The notes below the pieces were generated by a model that did no database searches, was not told where the DNA came from, and saw nothing but the letters and a program-made list of their open reading frames with translations. Both the position numbers and the translations under genes were made by a program. This document shows positions 25,350-33,092 of a DNA stretch of 51,192 bases, piece by piece; within the stretch, counting starts at the first letter, position 1; every line of letters starts with the position of its first letter. This stretch comes from Bradyrhizobium sp. (GTDB taxonomy: Bacteria > Pseudomonadota > Alphaproteobacteria > Rhizobiales > Xanthobacteraceae): assembly GCF_019244115.1 (NCBI RefSeq), contig NZ_JAFATE010000557.1, forward strand, positions 1 to 51,192, given 5' to 3'.

Positions 25350-26531
25350 TCAAAGCTCGTGCGCGGCTCGCTTGCCAAGCAAGCGGCCGACGCGCTCCGA
25401 CAGTGCCGGATAGCGGCGGATCCATTGCGCCGCGCAATCGCGCAGCAGCAGCGGCAGGCCGCGCCAGCCGAGCAGCAGGCTCACATCGGTCAGCGGAATG
25501 GGGCTGGCGCCGAAACGGCGCTTGAAGGCGTAGTTGCCGATCGAGAGATCGAACTGCGTGATCCCCTGTGCGGACAGCGCATCGATGGAGCGCTCGATGA
25601 TCAGGCGGCTCGGCGAGCAATGCGACCAGCGCTCCCCCGCATTGCTGATCCGCAGGAAGATGAAGGTGTTGTCACGCCGGATGCCGAGCGCAGTCGCAAC
25701 GGTGGCCTCGTCGCAGGTCAACGCCGCGACCACGACGTAGCCGTCGCCAAGCCCATTGCCGATGAGCTCGCGGTAGAATTTTGCGCGCGGGCCGCTGTCG
25801 AGATTGAATTCGAGGCCAAGGCTGCGCATCCGCGCCTCCTGCTGAGCGTCGGTGGTTGCCAGCAGCGCCAGCGCTTCGGCCGGACTGGCGACGATGCGGA
25901 AGGCTGCGCCCGGATATCGGCTGAACACGCGCCAGCTCCGTGGCAGCTGCATGCGTTTGATCGCGGCGCGGTAGGAGTCGATGTCGTCGCCGAGGTCGAT
26001 CAGGTTGCCATTCAGCGAACACGAGCCGGCACGGCCGGGCGAGGCGAAAGGATTGGGATGGCCGCCCAGTTCGGACGGCATTTTTTGCAGCCGCAGCAGA
26101 TCGGCCCCGCCCGGCAGGCGGCGCAATGCCGATATGAGCGCGCGGCAGAGTGCGGCCATGCCGGCAGGATCGTCCGGCGCTCCGCGTGCGAGCAGCGGCG
26201 CGTTATAGTCGGTGAGGCCGAGGTCGGCAAATTCGACGATGCGGATGCCGCTCTGCGACCGCCGCACCAGCGGCAGCAGCGCGATCGGCTCCGAGGTCGC
26301 CGCGTCCAGCACGAGCGCGATCAGCGGCTCGAGCGTCCCCCTTTCACCGAAGGCGTCGTACCAGGCGCTGATCCAACGGGTGTCCTGGAACGGCGTCCCC
26401 GCGCTTTCAACGGTCCAGCGCGAGGTGGCCTGCCGCCAATCCCTGACCAATTCGACGCGAAACCGGGCCGCCCGTGGCCCGCCGGTCGCCTTCACATCGG
26501 CCTTCAGATCTCTTGCCGACAATATGGTCAT
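25350..26531 (-). CDS. GNAT-type acyltransferase of the BioF2/CelD-like family
   Basis: A 393-residue cytoplasmic protein. The middle and C-terminal part (about 170-350) looks like the Acetyltransf_6 (BioF2-like) domain often found in polysaccharide clusters: ARMRSLGLEFNLDSGPRAKF, VVVAALTCDEATVATALGIR, and SPSRLIIERSIDALSAQGIT then FDLSIGNYAFKRRFGA. Such proteins are thought to acetylate or otherwise acylate sugars or lipid carriers. ATG 26531 follows GAGGG. It is the first gene of the polysaccharide region and is divergent from the GT4 gene. Confidence 0.78.
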   Translation of the reverse strand: MTILSARDLKADVKATGGPRAARFRVELVRDWRQATSRWTVESAGTPFQDTRWISAWYDAFGERGTLEPLIALVLDAATSEPIALLPLVRRSQSGIRIVEFADLGLTDYNAPLLARGAPDDPAGMAALCRALISALRRLPGGADLLRLQKMPSELGGHPNPFASPGRAGSCSLNGNLIDLGDDIDSYRAAIKRMQLPRSWRVFSRYPGAAFRIVASPAEALALLATTDAQQEARMRSLGLEFNLDSGPRAKFYRELIGNGLGDGYVVVAALTCDEATVATALGIRRDNTFIFLRISNAGERWSHCSPSRLIIERSIDALSAQGITQFDLSIGNYAFKRRFGASPIPLTDVSLLLGWRGLPLLLRDCAAQWIRRYPALSERVGRLLGKRAAHEL

Positions 26532-26723
26532 GCTAACCCTCGCCGCGCCCTTTCTGGCCATTCCTCTCAGGCGCGAAGACCATCCGCCGCTGTCCCGATC
26601 TGGGACGAACGGCGCCTGACGTCGTTCTGTCTGGCAAGAGGGGTGCCGTCCTACCGTGGGACCGTTGACCGGTCGCTAATCAGTGCCGTGTATGGCTAAC
26701 GCAGAGATTGTCAGGCGCTTACC

Positions 26724-27878
26724 ATGAGGTCAGGCCCCGCACATCACGTGCTTTTCCTCGACGCGGGCGCGCAGATGCAGTGCGGCGTCGGCCAGTTCAC
26801 GCGCCGTCTCGCCGAGACGATCGAGCGGCTTGCCCCGGGCACCACGACGACGTTTTCGCTGACGCGCGAGGATGGCACGGCGGCCGAGATCTGGCGGGCC
26901 GTGGGATCGGCGCAGAACATCGTCTGCAACTTTCCGATCGTGGCCTGGAAGCGCCTCATCATCGCCCCGCTGCTCGCACTCGCCATCGCGCGCCTGCGCG
27001 GCCGACGTGTCATTTTGCTCCAGCATGAATGGGCCGGGCTGCACTGGCTGCGTCGCCTCGCCTACATGCCCGCGCTGCTGCTCGCCGACATTATCGTGAT
27101 GTTTTCCCCGCTGTTGCAGCGGCAACTCGCTGCCGACCCGATCGTCGGCCGGACCGCGCGCAAATGCATCCTCGCGCCGCTGCCGCCCAACATCGAGGCG
27201 CCCGCAGGGATTACGGAGTCCCGGTTGTATCACCGTCTCGCCCGGGCCCGCACGGACGGGCAGCTCATCATCGGTCATTTCGGGTCGATCTATCCCGGCA
27301 AGCAGCCGAACGCGCTGCTCGGCATCGGCGCCGTGCTCGCCGCGCGCGGCATGAGGCCGCTGATCCTTTATGTCGGCTCCTTCATCCGCGGCATGGACCG
27401 GACCAAGGAGGAGTTTTATGCCCGCGCCGAACTGCTCGGCATCCGCGACGCGGTCCTCGTCTCGGGTTTTGTCGCTTCGGATCATGAGGTGTTCGGTTTG
27501 TTCAGCCTGATCGACGCGTTCTGCTATCCGCTCGACGAAGGCCTGAGCGCGCGACGCTCCAGCATTCTGGCCTGCGTGCAGTCCGCTCGCCCGGTGATCG
27601 TGACCGGCCCGGCCGAGGACGGCGAGTTCGACCATCATCCGCGCTTCCGAGCCCTGATCGAGCACGGCACCATCACGCTGGTCGCGCGCGGCGCCAATGA
27701 GGCCGCCTATGCCGATGCGATCATGGCCGCGCTCGACCGGCCCGCGGCGCACATGCCGTTCGATTTCGACGGGTGGTGGGCCGACGTGGCGCGCGTCATC
27801 CGGGCGCAGTTTGCGCTCAGGCCTTCAGGCGAAATCGCGCCAAATAGTGCAGGCCAAACACCGCCAGCAAGAACGTGA
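26724..27878 (+). CDS. Family 4-like glycosyltransferase
   Basis: GT-B fold transferase of 384 residues. The N-terminal half has LFLDAGAQMQCGVGQFTRRL with the G-x-G-x-F acceptor loop; the C-terminal half has IIGHFGSIYPGKQPNALLGI (near 186), LILYVGSFIRG, VLVSGFVASDHEVFGLFSLI and CYPLDEGLSARRSSILACVQ, where E and the R/S-rich loop match the donor-binding region of GT4 enzymes. It probably adds one sugar of the repeat unit at the inner membrane. Its 3' end overlaps the convergent polymerase gene by 62 bases. Confidence 0.8.
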   Translation: MRSGPAHHVLFLDAGAQMQCGVGQFTRRLAETIERLAPGTTTTFSLTREDGTAAEIWRAVGSAQNIVCNFPIVAWKRLIIAPLLALAIARLRGRRVILLQHEWAGLHWLRRLAYMPALLLADIIVMFSPLLQRQLAADPIVGRTARKCILAPLPPNIEAPAGITESRLYHRLARARTDGQLIIGHFGSIYPGKQPNALLGIGAVLAARGMRPLILYVGSFIRGMDRTKEEFYARAELLGIRDAVLVSGFVASDHEVFGLFSLIDAFCYPLDEGLSARRSSILACVQSARPVIVTGPAEDGEFDHHPRFRALIEHGTITLVARGANEAAYADAIMAALDRPAAHMPFDFDGWWADVARVIRAQFALRPSGEIAPNSAGQTPPART

Positions 27879-29130
27879 ACCAGAGCGGATCGGCACGATC
27901 GAGGAAGAAGCTTTCCAATGACGACAGATAGAGGCCGAACACCCAGAGCTGCAGCAGCAGCAGGAGGAGCGGGCCGCCATTGCCGGCACGGTCGGCGCGC
28001 TGAAAATTCCGGAGCGGCACGATGACCAGCACGAGGATGAGCAGCGCCAGGCCCGGCAGGCCCGTCCCGAGCGCCGCATCGAGATAGCCGTTGTGGCTAT
28101 GCGCCGCGGTTTCAGCCCATTCGTTTCCGTCCGGCAGATCGCGGATCGCCTCGGTGCCCCAGAAGGCGGCGAAGCCGTACCCGGTCAGGAGACGCGACTG
28201 CAGCGACTGCAGTGCAAACGTCCAGATGTCGGTACGTCCGGTGAAGCTGGTATCGAGCGGCAGGGCCTTCGCAATCTCGGCGAGGCCCTCGCTCATGACC
28301 GTGCCGATGGACAGAAGATTGAGCAGAGCGAGCGGCGTGAGGAGCATGGCGGCCCGCAACCAAAACGGCCGGAGGATCATCGTGAGGAAAGACACCATCA
28401 GCACGACAACGGTCAGGGCGAGGGAACTCTTCCCTCCGGTTTTCAGCAAGAACAGCAGGGCAAGCGCCGTCGTCGCGCCCCCGCTCAGCCAGGCGCCGGA
28501 GCGGCAGGTGTAGATGCCGATGAAGACCAGCATCGCCATGATGGCGGCGGCCACGTTCTTGTGCCCGAACACGCCGCGCCAGGCGCCGGCGAGATGCCAT
28601 TCCTGGGCATCGGTGGCGAGATGGATCGACAGATGCGGCACCAGTACGACGCCAAGATAGCAGGCGCCGAGCAGCACCAGGGCGGCAATGCTGAAATAAC
28701 GCATCAGCTCGTTCTGCGTCTTCGGCAACAGCATCATGGTCGCCGTCACTGCGATGACACAGGCGGTCAGCGCGAGGCGGCGTACCGATGTCGAAAAGTC
28801 CTGCGACAGGACGACCGTCGCGATCAGCCAAGCGCCGAACAGGATGAAGGCCGGATTGACGAGACTGGCGAGGCCGCGCCAATCGTCGCGCAGCGCAAGC
28901 GCAAGCATGAGAACGCCCATGCAGCCGAACGAGAGATAGGTCATTGTCTCGTTGCCGGCGATCGGAACCTTGAACTGCTGGCGGCCGAGGTCGGCAAAGG
29001 GATGCAGCGAGATCCAGGCCAGCAGCAGCGCGCCGATGAAGGCGAGGCCGCGGACGATGTCCATGACCTGCTGGCGCCGCAATCCGCCGGCGATGACGCG
29101 CAGGTCCTGTGTGGTGACGAACTGGCTCAT
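27817..29130 (-). CDS. O-antigen ligase/polymerase (Wzy-like) membrane protein
   Basis: A 437-residue polytopic membrane protein with about ten to twelve hydrophobic segments. The PglL/WaaL-like Wzy_C core includes HLAGAWRGVFGHKNVAAAIM, TGGKSSLALTVVVL, and the large periplasmic loop with TGRTDIWTFAL, LTGYGFAAFW, then AAHSHNGYLDAALGTGLPG, whose His-Asn-Gly is the family hallmark. It would polymerise repeat units in the periplasm. ATG 29130 overlaps the GT2 stop in an ATGA arrangement, so translation is coupled. Confidence 0.85.
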   Translation of the reverse strand: MSQFVTTQDLRVIAGGLRRQQVMDIVRGLAFIGALLLAWISLHPFADLGRQQFKVPIAGNETMTYLSFGCMGVLMLALALRDDWRGLASLVNPAFILFGAWLIATVVLSQDFSTSVRRLALTACVIAVTATMMLLPKTQNELMRYFSIAALVLLGACYLGVVLVPHLSIHLATDAQEWHLAGAWRGVFGHKNVAAAIMAMLVFIGIYTCRSGAWLSGGATTALALLFLLKTGGKSSLALTVVVLMVSFLTMILRPFWLRAAMLLTPLALLNLLSIGTVMSEGLAEIAKALPLDTSFTGRTDIWTFALQSLQSRLLTGYGFAAFWGTEAIRDLPDGNEWAETAAHSHNGYLDAALGTGLPGLALLILVLVIVPLRNFQRADRAGNGGPLLLLLLQLWVFGLYLSSLESFFLDRADPLWFTFLLAVFGLHYLARFRLKA

Positions 29131-30152
29131 GATATGATCTTCGAGGCCTTGTACGGCTGCGGCTCGAATCCAAACGCCGCCAGCGCGCTGCCGGTGGCGA
29201 CAATGATCGGATGCAGCGCGATCAGCGCCTTGCGACTGGTCAGCGCGAGACACATGGCACGAAACAGCGAGAATGGGAGCAGCGCCACGAGCTTGGCGAT
29301 CAGGCGAAGCTGCGATCCGACATCATCGGCAAGCCTGCGTTGGACGTGATAGTTGATGGCCCCGATGCGCAAGCCGCGCAGCGCGAGCCAGGCTGGACTG
29401 GTCCGGCTGCGCGGGACGCTCTCGGTGATGACGGCGTCCGCAGCCCAGTAGAATCTCATTCCCGCTGCGCGGCAGCGGGCGAAGAAATCAGTATCGCCCC
29501 CGCCGAGGAAATTGAACCGCAGATCGAACGCCGGAAGCCCAAGACGCGTGAAGACGTGACGCCGGATCAGGCAGTTGCCACAGCCATAGATCATCGGCAC
29601 CGGACCGCTCGCATCGTAGGCCGGACGAAACGCCGGATGATCCCGCAGCCCGCGCTTCTCGTCCTCGTCAAATTTTGCCCACACCGGTCCGCCGACGATG
29701 TCGGCGCCACTGGTTTCGGCGGCACGAAGCATCCGTTCCAGCCAGTCGGGGGAGGCGACCTCGTCGTCATCGATCATCAGGAAATGGGCGGCTTGCGGGA
29801 ACGCCGCGAGGGCCATCTCGAACGCCGCGTTGATGGCGTGGCAGTTGCCCTGCCGCGGCTCGACCACGCACAGGCCCATCAAGTCTTGGAGCCGCAGGAC
29901 ATCCGAGGCGACAGCAACGCTGGTCCGCTCGGCGGCATCGTTCTCGACAACCACGACGGCAAAGCGGCGGCGGGTACGCTGGCCCGCGAGCGAGCGCAGC
30001 GTCATCCGCAACAGCTGCGCACGACGATAGCTCGGAATGCAAACGACGATGCCGATCGTCGGATCGAGCACAGGCGACGCTGCCGCGATCGGATGCATCG
30101 GCGAACACGTGACATCATTCGCGGCGCTCAAATCCTGCCAAACCAGGTTCAT
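29127..30152 (-). CDS. Family 2 glycosyltransferase
   Basis: GT-A fold transferase of 341 residues. It shows the nucleotide-sugar binding start IGIVVCIPSYRRAQLLRMTL (near 34), ENDAAERTS, the metal-binding D-x-D region HFLMIDDDEVASPDWLERML (near 124), and the ED-like acceptor region FLGGGDTDFFARCRAAGMRF. C-terminal hydrophobic helices (FSLFRAMCLAL, LIALHPIIVATGSALAAF) suggest membrane association. It is translationally coupled to the polymerase gene, so both act on the same polymer. The sugar is unknown. Confidence 0.86.
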   Translation of the reverse strand: MNLVWQDLSAANDVTCSPMHPIAAASPVLDPTIGIVVCIPSYRRAQLLRMTLRSLAGQRTRRRFAVVVVENDAAERTSVAVASDVLRLQDLMGLCVVEPRQGNCHAINAAFEMALAAFPQAAHFLMIDDDEVASPDWLERMLRAAETSGADIVGGPVWAKFDEDEKRGLRDHPAFRPAYDASGPVPMIYGCGNCLIRRHVFTRLGLPAFDLRFNFLGGGDTDFFARCRAAGMRFYWAADAVITESVPRSRTSPAWLALRGLRIGAINYHVQRRLADDVGSQLRLIAKLVALLPFSLFRAMCLALTSRKALIALHPIIVATGSALAAFGFEPQPYKASKIIS

Positions 30153-30619
30153 ATCATCACGTCAATCAAATCGCCGACAAAAGAGTGTTCCGCAGCGGGA
30201 CGTCCCACCATCCAACATCCGTCTGACAGGACGTCGCCCGGACAGTCCGTTCTGCAATATCCAGTCCAGGATGAGGGTGCATCGAGAGAAACGCCGCGCC
30301 ATGGTAAAGCCGAGCGTGGACACGCTCGCCTCTACATCGCGACGCCACAGCACGTGAAGGCGAGGCGCCCGCTGTCTCAAATGCAGACATGGCGAGCGGC
30401 TCCGCTGTGCCAAAACGGGTCTTACGACCCGCGATAAGCGTCTCGGTTGTGCACTCACGTTCATTGCGTGTCCGACAACCTGCAACCGCGCAGCGCGTTA
30501 ACCATTCCCAGATCAGCGAACCGTGTTTTTACGGGTCCGGCACCGATCTTGCTGTCTCGACCGCAAGCACGTCACGTCTCGCATTGCCGAGCATCCATTT
30601 GCAATCCCAAGCGACCACA
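30153..30619. other. Divergent intergenic region in the polysaccharide cluster
   Basis: About 467 bases between the GT2 and DUF6492 genes. It must carry the promoters of both halves of the cluster. Long frames in it are shadow-like. No terminator, palindrome or riboswitch-like fold was obvious. Confidence 0.5.
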
Positions 30620-31552
30620 ATGATGAAGCCTATCGCGTTGCTAACGCCGACCTATCGACGCGATCTGGATCGCTGCGCCTTGCTTTGCGAGAGCGTGGAC
30701 CGCCATCTCTCCGCGGCTTCGACCCACTATCTGCTGGTCCCTGACGCCGACCTCGCTTTGTTCGCCCCGTTTACGAGCAAGCGACGCGTCGTGCTGGCGG
30801 CCTCGCATTTCCTGCCTGACTGGCTGCGGCCGCTGCCGTCCTTCATCCGTCGCAACCGGCGCCAGTTCTGGTGGTCGTGGCGCGCGAAGCCGGTGAATGG
30901 CTGGCACATCCAGCAGATCCTCAAGATTGCCGCCGCCATCGCGCTGCCGGAGCAGCGTTATTGCATCCTCGACTCGGATATTGTGTTCTTTCGCGATTTC
31001 GATCTCTCACGGTTCGCCCATCCGAGGCCAATTCCGCTGCTGGCGAGGACGAACGAGGTCAGCGCGACCACCCCCTGTCATGCGCGCTGGATCCAAACCA
31101 GCCACCAGCTACTGGGCCTGCCGGCTGCAGAACTTCCGGCGGAGGATTTCATCGGCCATGTCATTCTGTGGGACCAGGACACCGTCCGAGCGCTGGCTGC
31201 GCGCATCGAGACGACCACCGGCCGCGGGTGGATCGAGGCGCTCTGCCGGACGCGCGAGTTCTCCGAATACATGCTCTACGGCATCTTCGCACAAACCACC
31301 GCGGGCCTGTCGACGCGACATATTCGTGTCGGCGGCACGCCCTGCGCGAGCTACTGGGACGCACCGACGCTGGGTCGGGACGAGCTGACGGACCTGCTGC
31401 GACGGGCCGACAAGAACGCCGTTGCGTTCTCCATTGCGTCGTTTTCCGGCACAGCAGTGGATGCGATCCGAACCGCGCTTGTCGGGCACGAGCGACGGCT
31501 TGCTCGTTCCGCAAGCGCATCCCCTCCCGCGGAGCTTGCGACGCCATGCTGA
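30620..31552 (+). CDS. DUF6492-type glycosyltransferase-like protein
   Basis: A 310-residue protein with a GT-A-like pattern: MKPIALLTPTYRRDLDRCAL at the start, then RYCILDSDIVFFRDFDLSRF (D-S-D near 116, likely metal/nucleotide site), ARWIQTSHQLLG, EDFIGHVILWD, FSEYMLYGIFAQ. This resembles the DUF6492 group found in exopolysaccharide clusters. Enzyme activity is inferred from fold only. The frame is open 230 bases farther upstream, but the protein pattern begins at the tandem ATGATG (30620/30623). No clear ribosome site is seen. Its end overlaps the flippase start by 7 bases. Confidence 0.75.
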   Translation: MMKPIALLTPTYRRDLDRCALLCESVDRHLSAASTHYLLVPDADLALFAPFTSKRRVVLAASHFLPDWLRPLPSFIRRNRRQFWWSWRAKPVNGWHIQQILKIAAAIALPEQRYCILDSDIVFFRDFDLSRFAHPRPIPLLARTNEVSATTPCHARWIQTSHQLLGLPAAELPAEDFIGHVILWDQDTVRALAARIETTTGRGWIEALCRTREFSEYMLYGIFAQTTAGLSTRHIRVGGTPCASYWDAPTLGRDELTDLLRRADKNAVAFSIASFSGTAVDAIRTALVGHERRLARSASASPPAELATPC

Positions 31553-32988
31553 TCCGGCAAGCGAGCATCAATCTCATCGCCAACGTCGGTTCGGCGCTGC
31601 TGGGACTATTGAGCGTGTCGATCTTCACGCGGCTGTTTTCGGCGCACGATTATGGCGCCTACCTGCTTGGCACGGGTCTCGCCGCCGTCAGCAGCGTCTT
31701 CCTGGTCGGCTGGTTCCGCAACCTGATCCTGAGCGGGCACGCGCGCGATGACGGCGCCGATATCCGCGGTGTCGTTCTGGCCGGATATGCCATCTGCGGT
31801 CTCGCGGTCCCCGTTGCGTTCCGGCTGGGCCAGCTGCTCGGTCTCGATCGGCCCTCCGCGCTCGCTGCGATCGCCCTCGCAGTTTCGATCGGCCTGTTCG
31901 AGCTGACCCAGGATCTGCTGCGAGCCCGTCTCGAGGCGCTCGCGGTCATGAGAGCAATGCTGGTCCGCGCCGTCGCGCTGCTCGCGCTCGGCGTCGCCAT
32001 CGCCTTCCTCCACCCGACGGGACCTCTCCTGCTCACGGCCTCGGCTGCAGCCTATCTGCTCGCAGTGCTGGTCCAGACCCGCACGGCATGGGGTGGCGTG
32101 ACCGTCACGTTCGATCTCGCCAAACTTATCGCAGCCGCGAGAAGCGGCCTGCCGCTGACGCTGTCACTGACCCTGTTGGCCATCGCCAGCGTGACCGACC
32201 GCTTCGTGATCGCCAGTCTGGTCGGCACCGCCGATGCCGGCCAATATGTCGCGGCCCTCGACCTGGTCCGGCAGACCCTGATGATGCCGGCACTGAGCGC
32301 CGCGGCAGCGTTCTTCCCGCTTGCGATGCGTATTCATGCCGCTCAGGGCAATGCGGCGGTCAGCGCCCACCTTGCCGACTGCGCCGAGTTGCTGTTTGCC
32401 ATCATCTTGCCGGGATGCCTTGGCTTCGCGATCATCGCGCCGCACGTCGCCAATCTCGTCCTCGGCCCCGATTTTCGCCTGCTCGCCGCACAGGTCATGC
32501 CGATCGTGGCGTTCGCCGTGCTGTTTCAGATCATGACCCAGCAATATCTGCATGCGAGCTTCCTGCTGTCGCGCCGCAACTCCTTCTACCTGATCAATAC
32601 CGCGACCATCATCACCGCGAACGCGACCCTGTCCTATCTGCTGGTCGGCCATTTCGGCACGGTCGGCGCCGCGTGGGCGCGGCTTGGCGCCGACGTGATC
32701 GGCTTTGTCTGCGCGCTGCTCCTGAGCCGCTTGGCCTTCCCGATTCCGGTGCCGGTCCCCCGGCTCGCGCTCGTGACGATCGCGGGACTCGTGATGGCGC
32801 TGTTGGTGGCCGCCCTCGACCGCGGCCTGCGCGCAACCGATGCCATCGCATGTCTCGTGCTGGTCAGCGCGGGGATTCTTGCTTGCGGCGCCATGTACTG
32901 GCTGCTGGACATCGCACGGGGCAGAACCCGCCTGAAGAGTGGCGTTGCGCTGTTCCGAACCAAGTTCGTCAATCCTGATATCGGATGA
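31546..32988 (+). CDS. Wzx-type polysaccharide flippase (MOP superfamily)
   Basis: A 480-residue integral membrane protein with about twelve to fourteen predicted segments, starting MLIRQASINLIANVGSALLG, LLSVSIFTRLFSAHDYGAYL, typical of the PST/Wzx family. It would flip lipid-linked repeat units to the periplasm for the Wzy-like polymerase at 27817. Charged residues sit within membrane parts (SVTDRFVIASLVG). ATG 31546 overlaps the DUF6492 stop and has GGAG 10 bases upstream. Together with the polymerase and co-polymerase it defines a Wzx/Wzy-dependent pathway. Confidence 0.88.
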   Translation: MLIRQASINLIANVGSALLGLLSVSIFTRLFSAHDYGAYLLGTGLAAVSSVFLVGWFRNLILSGHARDDGADIRGVVLAGYAICGLAVPVAFRLGQLLGLDRPSALAAIALAVSIGLFELTQDLLRARLEALAVMRAMLVRAVALLALGVAIAFLHPTGPLLLTASAAAYLLAVLVQTRTAWGGVTVTFDLAKLIAAARSGLPLTLSLTLLAIASVTDRFVIASLVGTADAGQYVAALDLVRQTLMMPALSAAAAFFPLAMRIHAAQGNAAVSAHLADCAELLFAIILPGCLGFAIIAPHVANLVLGPDFRLLAAQVMPIVAFAVLFQIMTQQYLHASFLLSRRNSFYLINTATIITANATLSYLLVGHFGTVGAAWARLGADVIGFVCALLLSRLAFPIPVPVPRLALVTIAGLVMALLVAALDRGLRATDAIACLVLVSAGILACGAMYWLLDIARGRTRLKSGVALFRTKFVNPDIG

Positions 32989-33049
32989 TGCTCCATGAAC
33001 ATGACACTGCCGCCTGATCTCCGGCGTTTCAAGGCGACGAAGCGTAAAC

Positions 33050-33089
33050 CCTCAGCCGGCGCGTGCGGCGGTTCGAACGGAGGCTGAGG
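33050..33089 (+). promoter_or_regulatory. Hairpin covering the ribosome site of the co-polymerase gene
   Basis: CCTCAGCC (33050-33057) pairs with GGCTGAGG (33082-33089), which is part of the GGAGGCTGAGG ribosome-binding stretch just before ATG 33093. If formed in the mRNA it would hide the site and lower translation. The pairing is visible; regulation is inference. Confidence 0.35.
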
Positions 33090-33092
33090 ACC

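Noticed and set aside
30389..30619. 77-residue N-terminal extension of the DUF6492 protein
   Set aside because: The extension has no family similarity or ribosome site; the protein pattern starts at 30620.
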